Shown here piece by piece: positions 8,579 through 18,499 of a DNA stretch of 64,000 bases. Location of the stretch: contig CALLOA010000044.1 in assembly GCA_938005265.1 (NCBI GenBank), forward strand, positions 53,145 through 117,144, given 5' to 3'. Numbering within the stretch: the first letter of the stretch is position 1; the number at the start of each line of letters is the position of its first letter. Source of the DNA: an uncultured Granulosicoccaceae bacterium (GTDB taxonomy: Bacteria; Pseudomonadota; Gammaproteobacteria; Granulosicoccales; Granulosicoccaceae). The notes under the pieces were generated by a model. That model worked only from the letters and a program-made list of their open reading frames with translations. It did not search any database and was not told where the DNA came from. The position numbers and the translations under genes were made by a program.

Positions 8579-11500
8579 GAATTTCAGTTCTCGATATTCC
8601 GGCATTTGGTCCGTTTACTGACTTTCGTCATGAATTTACACGAAACAGTGATACAGACTTTCATATATTTCTCGGAAATAACGAATCTGGTAAAAGTTCT
8701 TTGCTCCGGGCAATTAGCGATCTTTTGTACGGTATCCCGCAGCGCACACCAGAAAACTTCCGGCATGATTACAGAAAACTGCTGTTGCAGGCGGAGCTTT
8801 ACAATTCACGGAATGAGCGATTATCCATAAAAAGGCGAAAAGCTAAAGCAGATAATCAACTCACCACGGAAGATGGCGCTCCTTTGAGTCAGGAGCAGTT
8901 AAGCGCCTTCATGGGTAATCTCAGTCGCGACAATTTCCAGTCCTTGTTCGGTCTTGGTGCTGAGGAGCTTCAGCAGGGAAACGATCTGCTGTTGAGCACC
9001 CATGGTGCCTTAGCTGAAACAATAGCAGCTGCATCCAGCGGTAGCTTGCATTTATCCCACGCAGTTCAGTCGTTGCTGCAGCAATCCGAAAAAATATACA
9101 AACGCAATGGTAACTCGCAACTGAGGGATATCAGGAAGAACATTAAAGATTTGGAAATTCAAATGCGTACTGCTGTAACTCGTCCGCAGGCCTGGAATGA
9201 TTTAAACCAGCAACTAACAACAGTACAAAACAGACAGGAATTGATAAGGAAAGAACTTGAGGAGCTTGATCAGGCCATAAATCATACCGACAGAATGAAA
9301 CAGGGTATCGAATTAGTAGGCCAGTTGAATAGGCGCCAGAGGGAATTAGACGAATTAGGGTTGCCAGCAAAACTGGTTAGTGGTTTTGCAAAAAATCTGA
9401 CACCTTCATTAGCCAATTGGCAAACTGCAAATAACGCAAAAGCTACGGCTGAAAAACGAGTTGACAGGCTAAAGTCCGATCTCGAACAATTGGATTATCG
9501 CAAGGATGTCATTGCCGCTGAAGAGGCTATCGATCAAGTAAATGCAAATCTTAATATATATAAAGACCGGGTAGAGCAGGCTGTTGAGTTAAGACACGTT
9601 CTGTCCAGCAGGAAACTTAAGCTCGATACAGAACTAAGGAAATTCTCTGACAAGGAAGATAGTGAAGGGATAGGCGCAATTCGTCTTTCTTCTGCACAGG
9701 AATTAAATTGTTCAGAAAAGTATTCTCTCTACAGCGAATTGATAGAAGAGTCCGAGATTTTAGAAAAAGAAATAGATAGTGTCCGCGCACAGCTTCTTGA
9801 GCTGCAGAGCCAATATGCAGGAGAGAGCTCTGAGTCCGGTGAAACAGATGCTTCTGCAGGAATCAATGCAGATTTTCTGAACACACTAAATACAGGGATT
9901 GAAACGGGGCATCAACAGCTGCCTATAGCGAAAAAATTACCGTTGTTGGAAGATGAGCTAGATCGGAAAGCGACGGAACTTGATTTGTTGATATCCCGTC
10001 TGAGTATGGAAACTCGTCTTGATGATGTCCGTGGCGCGGCTGTACCACGTCGCGAAACACTGAATGAATACAGGGATAAGTTTGAGAATCAATCGCGGCA
10101 AAAAGAAAAACTACAATCTGAGTCTGTTGAGCTGGACTATGAAATCAGTAAAATTGAGACCGAGTTAGCCTCACTTCTGGGTGAGCGTGTTTTGCCAAGC
10201 CGAAAATCATTGCAAAGCGCTCGTGATTATCGTGATCAACTGTGGGGCGAATTTAACGGGACAGAAACTACTGAGTCTGGGAGTAAAAAGCAGGGGTCAA
10301 AGAATCTGGTTTCAGCTATTGACAAGGCTATCATCAGGGCAGACGGTGTTGCAGATGAACTCATTTTTAATGCTCAATTAGTTGCTGAAACTGATCAAAA
10401 AAAGGAATCTATTAAGTTACTAAAGTCCAAAAGGAGCAACGTTCAAGCACAGCAGGAGCAATTGATTGAACAAGAACAAGCCATAAAGCTTGATTGGAAA
10501 GGTGTGTGGAGTGGTATAAAAAGCAACCCGGAATCACCGGCTTCAATGCTTGACTGGTACGATGACTGGCAAAAAGCCTGTCAAGCCATGGCCGAGCTCG
10601 AAAAACAGCGTCAACTATACCAGCAACAAATATCCAGTGTTAGCGAATCATCGAAGCGTTTGTCAGCGATTCCTGGTCTCCTGCCGAGTTCAGAGACAGG
10701 CAAGGTAAACAATGAGCATGACGCCAAGTTCCTTGAAGCGCTAATCAACGCAGCAAGCAACAAGAAAAAGAAAATTGATGAGTCTCAAGGTGCAATACAG
10801 CGCACCCTGGAGCTGCAAAACCAATACAAAGAAAAATTGACCCGGTTAAATTCGGCAAAAGATAAACTGGATATTCGTTGTGTTAGTGCAGAGCAGGAAA
10901 TGGTTATCGCTTTTGCTGACATCGGTATCAACGTCAAGCGGATTTGGACTGAACACACCAAATCCGGGTATAAGGATAAAACGCCACCGTTATCGGCCAC
11001 TTCTGCTCAGCGTTTGCTAGAAGATCGTTGTAAATTGTTAGACAGTTGGGGTGAGTTTGAACGCGATGAAAAGCACTTGCAGCAACTCGACGCTCTCATT
11101 GCCGAGTACCAGAAAGAAGTCGGTAATTTAGCTGAAAAGTTCCACATCAAACAGAATCTGGACAATACCGAACTGCTCTGTAATCAGCTGGTTCAATTGC
11201 GGCGTGAGCAGCGTTCGATCTTTGAGAAACGTCAGAATCTGGAAAACGAATTTTCCAAGGATACTCGACTCTTGTCGGAATCTGCTGACGAATTGCAACG
11301 TAATTCCGACTTATTAGCGGATTTTCTTGTTATGTTCGGAGTGAATTCACCCACTGATTTGTTGGCAATGCAAAGCAAATTTGTAGAAGCTGATGGATTA
11401 ATGAATGAGATCAGAGTCATAAAGGATAATCTGTCCGTTGTGTCTGCCGCCAGTGATTTGCAGGCTTTTATCGCTGAAGTACTTTCGCATGATCCGGACA

Positions 11501-12189
11501 GGTTGGTAGCCACAGGGGCGGGCTTGAAATCGAAAAAACTGGAGTTGGTAGAAGAAAACGAGAGCCTTATTGCCAATAAAGCCCTGTTGCAAAAACAACT
11601 GGATGAAGTGCATGAAACCCATGGTAGTGGGGCCGATATCCGGCAAAATCTGGAGTTGGCACTGGTGGAGCAAAGGCAAGCAATACTCGAATTTGTGAAG
11701 ACCAGGCTGGTGGCGGATATGCTTAAACAGACGTTAGAGGATTATCGTGATAAAAATGAAGGGCCCTTAATAAACGATGCGTCCTCAATGTTTAAACGAT
11801 TGACCTGTAATATTTACGAGCGTATTGCATTGGCTTACACAGACGATGAACAGCCTTATATTAAAGGGGAGCGTGCAAATGGTGAGCAAGTACAAGTAGA
11901 TGCGATGAGTGATGGAACACGCGATCAGTTGTACCTTTCGATGCGCCTGGCTGCTTTGAAAATGCGTTTGAATGCGCACGAACCTATGCCATTGATAGTT
12001 GACGATTTGTTGATTACTTTTGATGATGTACGTACAGAAGCAGCAATGGATGTGTTGCTGGATATTTCAAATCAAACTCAAGTTATACTGTTTACTCACC
12101 ATGCAAGAGTGGCTGATGTTGCCAATAGTAAATTGTCTGAAAAAGATGTGCAGATCACCGATTTAACGGCTGCGCAAATGTCTGCCTGA
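8575..12189 (+). CDS. YhaN/SbcC-like SMC-type ATPase
   Basis: A 1204-residue coiled-coil ATPase, partner of the upstream phosphoesterase. The Walker A region is FLGNNESGKSSLLRAISDLL near residue 32, and the C-terminal Walker B region is PLIVDDLLITFDD near residue 1143, with a signature-like segment MSDGTRDQLYLSMRLAAL just before it. The long middle part is rich in Glu, Lys and Gln and predicts extended coiled coils, as in SbcC and Rad50. The start is GTG at 8575, overlapping the previous stop by four bases, so the two are translationally coupled. A role in handling DNA ends is inferred from the family. Confidence 0.88.
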   Translation: MRISVLDIPAFGPFTDFRHEFTRNSDTDFHIFLGNNESGKSSLLRAISDLLYGIPQRTPENFRHDYRKLLLQAELYNSRNERLSIKRRKAKADNQLTTEDGAPLSQEQLSAFMGNLSRDNFQSLFGLGAEELQQGNDLLLSTHGALAETIAAASSGSLHLSHAVQSLLQQSEKIYKRNGNSQLRDIRKNIKDLEIQMRTAVTRPQAWNDLNQQLTTVQNRQELIRKELEELDQAINHTDRMKQGIELVGQLNRRQRELDELGLPAKLVSGFAKNLTPSLANWQTANNAKATAEKRVDRLKSDLEQLDYRKDVIAAEEAIDQVNANLNIYKDRVEQAVELRHVLSSRKLKLDTELRKFSDKEDSEGIGAIRLSSAQELNCSEKYSLYSELIEESEILEKEIDSVRAQLLELQSQYAGESSESGETDASAGINADFLNTLNTGIETGHQQLPIAKKLPLLEDELDRKATELDLLISRLSMETRLDDVRGAAVPRRETLNEYRDKFENQSRQKEKLQSESVELDYEISKIETELASLLGERVLPSRKSLQSARDYRDQLWGEFNGTETTESGSKKQGSKNLVSAIDKAIIRADGVADELIFNAQLVAETDQKKESIKLLKSKRSNVQAQQEQLIEQEQAIKLDWKGVWSGIKSNPESPASMLDWYDDWQKACQAMAELEKQRQLYQQQISSVSESSKRLSAIPGLLPSSETGKVNNEHDAKFLEALINAASNKKKKIDESQGAIQRTLELQNQYKEKLTRLNSAKDKLDIRCVSAEQEMVIAFADIGINVKRIWTEHTKSGYKDKTPPLSATSAQRLLEDRCKLLDSWGEFERDEKHLQQLDALIAEYQKEVGNLAEKFHIKQNLDNTELLCNQLVQLRREQRSIFEKRQNLENEFSKDTRLLSESADELQRNSDLLADFLVMFGVNSPTDLLAMQSKFVEADGLMNEIRVIKDNLSVVSAASDLQAFIAEVLSHDPDRLVATGAGLKSKKLELVEENESLIANKALLQKQLDEVHETHGSGADIRQNLELALVEQRQAILEFVKTRLVADMLKQTLEDYRDKNEGPLINDASSMFKRLTCNIYERIALAYTDDEQPYIKGERANGEQVQVDAMSDGTRDQLYLSMRLAALKMRLNAHEPMPLIVDDLLITFDDVRTEAAMDVLLDISNQTQVILFTHHARVADVANSKLSEKDVQITDLTAAQMSA

Positions 12190-12272
12190 TGATACCTGTA
12201 GTAAAGAAGCAGAAAATATAAAAAAATATATATAAATCTGTCCCAATCTAATTCAACGAGGGAGTTTCCATC

Positions 12273-13019
12273 ATGAAAAAAATAGCCTTGATCACTGGCG
12301 CTGGGTCAGGTATTGGCCGTGTTTGTAGCGATGCTATGGCAAAAGCCGGTTTCCATGTGGTGCTCTGTGGCAGAAGGGAAGATGCGCTTGCCGAAACCAT
12401 TAAGATGTACGATGGCAGTGCAACTATGTCAGCTGTTTCCTGCGACATTACCGATGAAGCACAGGTTGACAACATGTTTGACCAAATCATTCAAAAACAT
12501 GGTCAGATAGATGTTGTTTTTAATAACGCCGGTAACAATGTACCGCCGCTTACTATTGATGAGTTATCGGTAGAACAATGGAAAACCGTACTTGATGTCA
12601 ATCTGCACGGTGCTTTTTTGATAGCGCGTGGGGCGTTCCGGGAAATGCGTAAGCAAACTCCGCAGGGAGGAAGAATCATTAATAATGGTTCAATCTCGGC
12701 CCATGTGCCGAGACCCGGATCTGTGCCTTATACAACGACGAAGCATGCGATTACCGGGCTGACTCGTACTCTCTCGCTGGATGGAAGACCGTTCAATATT
12801 GCCTGCGGGCAAATTGATATCGGCAATGCTGCTTCAGCGATGACGGAGCGAATGAATAGTGGTGTGCCACAGGCCGATGGCAGCATGAAGCCTGAACCCA
12901 CTATAGATGCCAATCACATCGCGAATGCCGTTGTGCAAATGGCGGATTTGCCGCTTGATGTAAATGTTCAATTTATGACAATTATGGCAACCGCTATGCC
13001 ATTTATCGGTCGAGGTTAG
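12273..13019 (+). CDS. SDR-family NAD(P)-dependent oxidoreductase
   Basis: A 248-residue classical short-chain dehydrogenase. The nucleotide motif TGAGSGIGR is at residues 8-16, NNAG is near residue 87, and the catalytic set is Ser in NNGSIS with Tyr and Lys in YTTTK near residue 153. The preceding GAGGGAG is a good ribosome site. The substrate cannot be told. It is preceded by an AT-rich stretch and followed by a repeat-rich gap, so it is probably monocistronic. Confidence 0.88.
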   Translation: MKKIALITGAGSGIGRVCSDAMAKAGFHVVLCGRREDALAETIKMYDGSATMSAVSCDITDEAQVDNMFDQIIQKHGQIDVVFNNAGNNVPPLTIDELSVEQWKTVLDVNLHGAFLIARGAFREMRKQTPQGGRIINNGSISAHVPRPGSVPYTTTKHAITGLTRTLSLDGRPFNIACGQIDIGNAASAMTERMNSGVPQADGSMKPEPTIDANHIANAVVQMADLPLDVNVQFMTIMATAMPFIGRG

Positions 13020-13106
13020 GCGATAAGTCGGCTTCTGTTGAGGCAGTGGTGGGATCAACGAGGACGGGTGTAAGAGACGAGGAATCAAGGCTTGCCTTGC
13101 AGCCGT

Positions 13107-13138
13107 AGGCATAGTGAGCATCAGGCATAGTGAGCATA
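13107..13138. repeat. Two 16-bp direct repeats
   Basis: AGGCATAGTGAGCAT occurs twice with a period of exactly 16 bp. It shares GTGAGCA with the larger array just downstream. Confidence 0.8.
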
Positions 13139-13164
13139 TAAGGAGGCGCAGTTGCAGAGGGCGC

Positions 13165-13275
13165 AGAGTTGCCGGTGAGCAGAGTTGCCGGTGAGCAGAG
13201 TTGCCGGTGAGCAGAGTTGCCGGTGAGCAAAGTTGCCGGTGAGCAAAGTTGCCGGTGAGCAAAGTTGCCGGTGAG
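13165..13275. repeat. Seven-copy 16-bp tandem repeat
   Basis: AGAGTTGCCGGTGAGC is repeated seven times; GTTGCCGGTGAG begins at 13168, 13184, 13200, 13216, 13232, 13248 and 13264. The later copies read AAAGTT instead of AGAGTT. There are no spacers, so it is not a CRISPR array. It is a candidate variable-number repeat. Confidence 0.92.
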
Positions 13276-13476
13276 TATTGGTGGGTTAATTCAGGCCAAT
13301 GCTATTTGAGCCTCAAATGCCGTTCTCACGTGTTTCACCGAGAAATAGTGATTTTGATATAAATCCTGACACAAACACCTGTGAATTACTAATATAGTAC
13401 ATACGGCACGGGATTCGCTGCTAGAATTATTTGAGTGCTACTAACAGCGCTGTGTATCTAACTGTTTGAGCTAATC

Positions 13477-15348
13477 ATGGATGCTACAAATACGTCAAAC
13501 CCGGAATACTTCCACAAGGTAGTAGACTGCCAGTACGCCTGTCCCGCCCACACGCCGGTGCCTGAATATATCAGGCTGATTGCGCGGCAGCGCTACACTG
13601 AAGCCTATCTTGTTAATTGGGAGTCCAATGTATTTCCGGGGGTGCTGGGGCGCACCTGTGATCGCCCTTGTGAGCCTGCCTGCCGCAGGGGGCGGGTTGA
13701 AAGCGAACCGGTGGCAATCTGCAGGCTAAAACGTGTGGCTGCTGATAACAAGGGTGATATAGCGCCCTACATGCCTGTCATTCCCACTGAAAAGAACGGA
13801 AAATGTATAGCTCTTATCGGAGCCGGCCCGGCTTCTTTGACTGTGGCGCGCGATCTGATGCCACTGGGCTACACAATTCATCTCTACGATGAGAATCCCA
13901 AAGCTGGCGGGTTTATGCGTAGTCAGATTCCCGCCTTTCGCTTACCCGAAACCGTGCTCGATGAGGAGGTTGATCGCATCCTGGATATGGGAGTGGATTG
14001 TCAGCTGAGTCATCGGGTCGAGAGTATGAAAGGCATTTTGGCCAAGGATTATGACGCGGTATTCGTTGGCACAGGTGCACCGCGTGGCCGTGATCTTGAC
14101 TTGCCCGGTCGCCAGGAAGCGGATGAGAATGTACACATAGGGATCAATTGGCTGGCAGATGTGGCTTTTGAACACAAGCAATCCATTGGCAAAAACGTCG
14201 TGGTGCTTGGTGGTGGTAATACCGCTATGGATTGTTGTCGAACTGCTCGAAGGCTGGGTGGTGAGGAGGTAACAATTACGGTCAGAAGTACCTTTGAGGC
14301 AATGAAGGCTTCACCCTGGGAAAAAGAAGACGCACAACGTGAGGGAATTCCTTTTTTGCCCAATCACACGCCTCTGGAATTTATCTGCGAGAATGGCAAG
14401 CTAACCGGCATGACCTTCGATGAAGTCGAGTCGGTTTATGACCGTGACGGTAATAGAAAACTCGTCTCCGCAGGCAAACCGCCGGTGTTGATCAAAGCTG
14501 ATGAGGTTCTGGTGGCAATCGGGCAGGAGGTCGCGTTTCCATGGATTGAGGATGGATGCGGTATTGAATTTGATCAATGGAATCAACCGGTAGTTGATTC
14601 CACGACCTTCCAGTCAACTAATGACAAGGTGTTTTTTGGTGGTGACGCTGCTTTTGGGCCGGAAAATGTGATTACCGCTGTGGCTCACGGCCATCAGGCT
14701 GCGGTATCCATCGATCTTTTTCTGTCGGGTCGCGATATTAAAAGCGAAAGGCCAGCACCGGGTACAAGACTCTTTAGCACCAAGATGGGAATACATGAAT
14801 GGTCCTATGACAGTCAGGTAACCGTTGACGAGCGTTTTGCTGTTCCACATCTGGACAATGAAACCGCACTGGGTGACCGGCGCGCCGAAGTCGAACTGGG
14901 TTTCGATCAGAGTACAGGTTTTGCGGAAGCGCAGCGCTGTCTTAACTGTGATGTGCAAACGGTATTTATAGAATCTAAATGTATCGAGTGTGACAGTTGT
15001 GTAGATATTTGCCCGACTGATTGCATTACGTTTACGGAAAACGGTGATGAGGACGATCTGCGTAAACGGCTTACAGCACCAGCTGAGGATCTGGAGCAGG
15101 CGTTGTACGTTAGTGAGTCGTTACAGCAAACAGGCCGTATTATGGTCAAGGATGAGAACGTCTGTCTGCACTGCGGACTATGTGCTGAGCGCTGTCCTAC
15201 TGCCGCCTGGGATATGCAGCAGTATCTGTATAGCGTTACGAAACCTGCACCGGTCATTAAAATAGACGCATCGCGCATCGGCCTGCCGATAACTGGAAAT
15301 TCGGGAAAAACCGAATCGTCAAGAACAAGCGGAGGTTTGGCTAGCTAA
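13477..15348 (+). CDS. GltD/PreT-like FAD-NAD(P) oxidoreductase with two 4Fe-4S clusters
   Basis: A 623-residue flavoprotein that probably moves electrons between the 2-oxoacid oxidoreductase encoded next door and NAD(P). The N-terminus has the cysteine pattern of glutamate synthase small subunits (CQYACPAHTPV, then GRTCDRPCEPACRRG). A FAD motif GAGPAS lies near residue 112 and an NAD(P) motif LGGGNTAMDCCRTARRLGG near residue 246. Two ferredoxin motifs end the protein: CIECDSCVDICP and CLHCGLCAERCP (about residues 505-570). The stop overlaps the next start by one base (TAATG). NAD(P)-coupling is inferred from domain content and gene order. Confidence 0.85.
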   Translation: MDATNTSNPEYFHKVVDCQYACPAHTPVPEYIRLIARQRYTEAYLVNWESNVFPGVLGRTCDRPCEPACRRGRVESEPVAICRLKRVAADNKGDIAPYMPVIPTEKNGKCIALIGAGPASLTVARDLMPLGYTIHLYDENPKAGGFMRSQIPAFRLPETVLDEEVDRILDMGVDCQLSHRVESMKGILAKDYDAVFVGTGAPRGRDLDLPGRQEADENVHIGINWLADVAFEHKQSIGKNVVVLGGGNTAMDCCRTARRLGGEEVTITVRSTFEAMKASPWEKEDAQREGIPFLPNHTPLEFICENGKLTGMTFDEVESVYDRDGNRKLVSAGKPPVLIKADEVLVAIGQEVAFPWIEDGCGIEFDQWNQPVVDSTTFQSTNDKVFFGGDAAFGPENVITAVAHGHQAAVSIDLFLSGRDIKSERPAPGTRLFSTKMGIHEWSYDSQVTVDERFAVPHLDNETALGDRRAEVELGFDQSTGFAEAQRCLNCDVQTVFIESKCIECDSCVDICPTDCITFTENGDEDDLRKRLTAPAEDLEQALYVSESLQQTGRIMVKDENVCLHCGLCAERCPTAAWDMQQYLYSVTKPAPVIKIDASRIGLPITGNSGKTESSRTSGGLAS

Positions 15349-17231
15349 TGTCAGTGCAGCAAAAAAGTAGCAGCTCGAGTAAAGCCAAGCCGGTTATTAG
15401 CTCGGTTAACGAATTTGTTATCAAGTTTGCCAACGTCAACGGTTCCGGTTCGGCAAGCGCCAATACACTATTTGCGAAGTCGATTTTCCGCTCAGGCATA
15501 CCTGTGGCTCCGCGTAATATCTTTCCGTCAAACATTCAAGGTCTGCCCACCTGGTATGAAGTCAGGGTGAGTGAGCAAGGCTATCTTGCCAAACGTGGTG
15601 GCGGTGTCGACATCATGGTGTCGGTTAATCCGCAAAGCATGATGGAAGATGTGCAGGAAGTACTGCCCGGCGGCTTTTTTGTTTACGACGATACAAAACC
15701 TCTGGATATTAGAATGTTGAGGCGGGATATTCATTACATTGGCTTACCCTTGACGGATATCACCAATCGTGAGTACGAGGATGCCCGTTTGCGGCAGCTA
15801 TTCAAAAATGTCATTTATGTGGGTGCCCTGGCTGCGCTATTGGATATCAAGCTTGATGTCATCGATAAACTGATTAGTGAGCAATTCGCGAAAAAAGAAA
15901 AATTGATAAAGCCAAACTGTGAGGCGCTACGGCTTGGTTTTGATGCGGTGCGTGAATCCCACAGCTGCCCGCTTGCTATCCGGGTTGAAGCCAGGGATCT
16001 AGTGGGCGATAAAATTATGATGACTGGCAACAGTGCCTGTGGTTTAGGGGCCGTCTATGCCGGAGCAACGGTTGCTGCCTGGTACCCGATCACGCCGTCC
16101 ACATCGGTTGCCGAGGCGTTTGAAAAGTATGCGAGCCAGTTACGCTACGACAAAGAAACCGATACCAAGCGTTATGCGGTAATACAGGCTGAAGACGAGC
16201 TGGCAGCGATGGGAATGGTTATCGGTGCTAACTGGAACGGTGCGCGTTCGTTTACTGCAACCAGTGGACCTGGTGTTTCACTGATGACTGAATTTCTTGG
16301 TCTTGCTTATTTTGCCGAAGTGCCTGCTGTACTGATCGACGTACAAAGAGCCGGGCCTTCAACGGGTATGCCCACGCGCACACAACAGGGCGACATTCTC
16401 AGTAGTGTTTATGCTTCGCATGGCGATACACGGCATGTCTGTTTGTTTCCTGCAGATCCGTTTGATTGCTTCAAATTAACCGTTGATGCGTTTGATATAG
16501 CTGAACGATTGCAAACACCCGTCATCATGTTGACCGATCTTGATGTGGGGATGAACGACTGTATGTCCAATCCGCTCGAATGGGATGATAACTATCAATA
16601 TGATAGAGGTAAGGTTCTAAGCGCTAAGGAACTTGAAGAAATAGAAAAGTTCGGGCGCTACAACGATGTTGATGGTGACAACATACCTTACAGAACCTTG
16701 CCGGGCACGCATCCTGAGAAGGGTGCTTTTTTTACGCGTGGCACGTCGCGTGATGAATTTGCCATCTACACAGAAAAAGGTGAAGCCTATCAGCGCAATA
16801 TGGAACGTTTACTGGCGAAATGGTATTCGGCACCCGATTATTTGCCGGAACCCGTGATCACGCGCTCGGGCAAATCAGCCTCAGGTGCAACTGCCAGCCA
16901 TGGTTTTATTTTCTTTGGTACATCCCGGGATGCGGTCCACGAAGCGGTAGATATTCTTCAGAATAACGGTCAAGTGATTGATATGCTGCAGCTATTGGCT
17001 GTGCCGTTTCATGATTCAGTACGTGAATTTATCAACATGCACGACCACATCTATGTTATCGAGCAAAACCGTGATGCGCAGATGCGTACAGTGCTCATGA
17101 ACGAGCTCGATTGCGACCCGTTAAAGTTACGCTCGGTATTACACTATGATGGCTCTCCGCTATCAGCCTCCGTAGTTATTGAGCGTGTAAAACCGTTGAT
17201 GAACATTGAAAATATCCAGTCATCAAACTGA
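15348..17231 (+). CDS. 2-oxoacid:acceptor oxidoreductase, fused gamma-alpha subunit
   Basis: A 627-residue subunit of a pyruvate/2-oxoglutarate-type ferredoxin oxidoreductase, which decarboxylates a 2-oxoacid to an acyl-CoA. Residues about 25-215 are the gamma (CoA-side) domain, with VNGSGSASANTLFAKSIFRSG and AKRGGGVDIMV. Residues about 230 onward are the alpha domain, with TGNSACGLGAVYAG, AWYPITPSTSVAEAF and SGPGVSLMTEFLGLAYFAEVP. The ending FHDSVREFINMHDHIYVIEQN is typical of KorA. The substrate is not fixed by sequence; 2-oxoglutarate or an aromatic or branched 2-oxoacid are the options. Confidence 0.88.
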   Translation: MSVQQKSSSSSKAKPVISSVNEFVIKFANVNGSGSASANTLFAKSIFRSGIPVAPRNIFPSNIQGLPTWYEVRVSEQGYLAKRGGGVDIMVSVNPQSMMEDVQEVLPGGFFVYDDTKPLDIRMLRRDIHYIGLPLTDITNREYEDARLRQLFKNVIYVGALAALLDIKLDVIDKLISEQFAKKEKLIKPNCEALRLGFDAVRESHSCPLAIRVEARDLVGDKIMMTGNSACGLGAVYAGATVAAWYPITPSTSVAEAFEKYASQLRYDKETDTKRYAVIQAEDELAAMGMVIGANWNGARSFTATSGPGVSLMTEFLGLAYFAEVPAVLIDVQRAGPSTGMPTRTQQGDILSSVYASHGDTRHVCLFPADPFDCFKLTVDAFDIAERLQTPVIMLTDLDVGMNDCMSNPLEWDDNYQYDRGKVLSAKELEEIEKFGRYNDVDGDNIPYRTLPGTHPEKGAFFTRGTSRDEFAIYTEKGEAYQRNMERLLAKWYSAPDYLPEPVITRSGKSASGATASHGFIFFGTSRDAVHEAVDILQNNGQVIDMLQLLAVPFHDSVREFINMHDHIYVIEQNRDAQMRTVLMNELDCDPLKLRSVLHYDGSPLSASVVIERVKPLMNIENIQSSN

Positions 17232-17287
17232 TTGTCGTCATGCAAGCGTACGCCATAATTTAACGTCAACACGATTCAAATGATCTG

Positions 17288-18340
17288 ATGAGTTACTTCA
17301 AACCCCAGTTCCGACACCCACAACTGCCCACCAATGAACGTGGCTTTACCAGAACTGCTTACGAGGGTTTGATTTCTACCTTGTGTGCCGGTTGTGGTCA
17401 CGATTCTATCAGTGCTGCTATTATCCAGGCCTGTTGGGAATTAAGCCTGGAGCCACATCGTATTGCAAAAGTGTCCGGGATAGGTTGTTCATCGAAATCA
17501 CCCACGTACTTTCTTAATAAATCGCATGGCTTCAATTCGGTGCATGGTCGTATGCCTTCGGTAGCGACCGGGGCATTCGCCGGTAATCACGATCTGAACT
17601 ACATCGGTGTGTCGGGTGATGGCGATAGCGCATCAATCGGTATGGGGCAATTCGCCCATGTGGTCAGGCGAAATCTCAACATGCTATATATGGTTGAAAA
17701 TAATGGTTGTTATGGGTTGACTAAAGGCCAGGATTCGGCAACGGCGGATGAGGGGTCCAAATCCAGAACGGGTCAGGTGAATCCATTTGAGAATATTGAT
17801 CTGGTTGGTGTTGCGCTTGAAATAGGAGCGACCTTTGTTGCAAGAAGCTTCTCTGGAGACAAACAACAGTTGGTTCCGTTGATCAAGGCTGCAATTGCCC
17901 ACAAGGGTTTTGCACTTATTGATGTGATATCTCCCTGCGTTACTTTTAATAACCACCATGGTTCCACAAAAAGCTATGACTACACCCGTGAACATGTACA
18001 AAGCGGGAATATTGTAGATTTTGTTCCTTCACGCACTGAAATTACTGCGAACTATGAGGAAGGGCAAACACACAGCGTGCAATTACACGATGGCTCTATG
18101 CTGAATCTTGCGAAAACCAAGCCTGAACATGACCCTGGCAATCTTCGGGCTGCAGTCAATGCATTGCAGGCGAGTCGAGAGGAGGGCGAAATCCTCACTG
18201 GTCTGATCTACATTGATACTGAAGAGCCAGATTTTAAAACAATGATGAAGATAGGTGAGAAACCACTTAACAGCCTGTCACAGGATGAGTTGTGCCCTGG
18301 TGGTGAGCGTCTGGAAAAAATAAATGCATCGCTGCGTTAG
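17288..18340 (+). CDS. 2-oxoacid:acceptor oxidoreductase beta subunit (TPP-binding)
   Basis: A 350-residue KorB-type subunit that carries thiamine diphosphate and a 4Fe-4S cluster. The cluster cysteines are visible as CAGCGHD, GIGCSSKS and ISPCVTFNNH. The TPP site is GDGDSASIG with ENN about 30 residues later (VENNGCYGLTKGQ). The length is normal. It starts at ATG 17288, 56 bp after the gamma-alpha gene, and completes the three-gene unit. Confidence 0.9.
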   Translation: MSYFKPQFRHPQLPTNERGFTRTAYEGLISTLCAGCGHDSISAAIIQACWELSLEPHRIAKVSGIGCSSKSPTYFLNKSHGFNSVHGRMPSVATGAFAGNHDLNYIGVSGDGDSASIGMGQFAHVVRRNLNMLYMVENNGCYGLTKGQDSATADEGSKSRTGQVNPFENIDLVGVALEIGATFVARSFSGDKQQLVPLIKAAIAHKGFALIDVISPCVTFNNHHGSTKSYDYTREHVQSGNIVDFVPSRTEITANYEEGQTHSVQLHDGSMLNLAKTKPEHDPGNLRAAVNALQASREEGEILTGLIYIDTEEPDFKTMMKIGEKPLNSLSQDELCPGGERLEKINASLR

Positions 18341-18394
18341 CAGCACCGGTTGAGGGTCTGATGGATAATAAAAATCAACATTTGCCTCGCTTTT

Positions 18395-18415
18395 CTGCCT
18401 TATATAATTAGGCAG
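18395..18415 (+). terminator. Hairpin after the oxidoreductase operon
   Basis: CTGCCT pairs with AGGCAG around TATATAATT; an outer GCCTC/GAGGC could add pairs. It lies 55 bp after the beta-subunit stop. The tail is not T-rich, so termination is uncertain. Confidence 0.35.
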
Positions 18416-18499
18416 AGGCTGGTGTTGTTATTGGTTACGTTAATTATTGTTGGTTGCGTTACTTTCATGCCTGATGGTCTGGTTTAGAATTTCACACTG

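Larger units (their letters stand above)
13020..13476. other. Repeat-rich gene-free stretch
   Basis: 457 bp without a convincing gene. It holds a 2-copy and a 7-copy 16-bp tandem repeat in its first half. The track ORFs on the minus strand here (12834-13262, 13003-13230) are only repeat translations. The second half is AT-richer and presumably carries the promoter of the oxidoreductase operon, but I cannot point to one confidently. Confidence 0.7.

Noticed and set aside
12834-13262. Repeat-coded minus-strand proteins (142 and 75 residues)
   Set aside because: They are translations of the 16-bp tandem repeat and overlap the SDR gene.
13165-13275. CRISPR array
   Set aside because: The copies are contiguous with a 16-bp period and no spacers; no cas genes.
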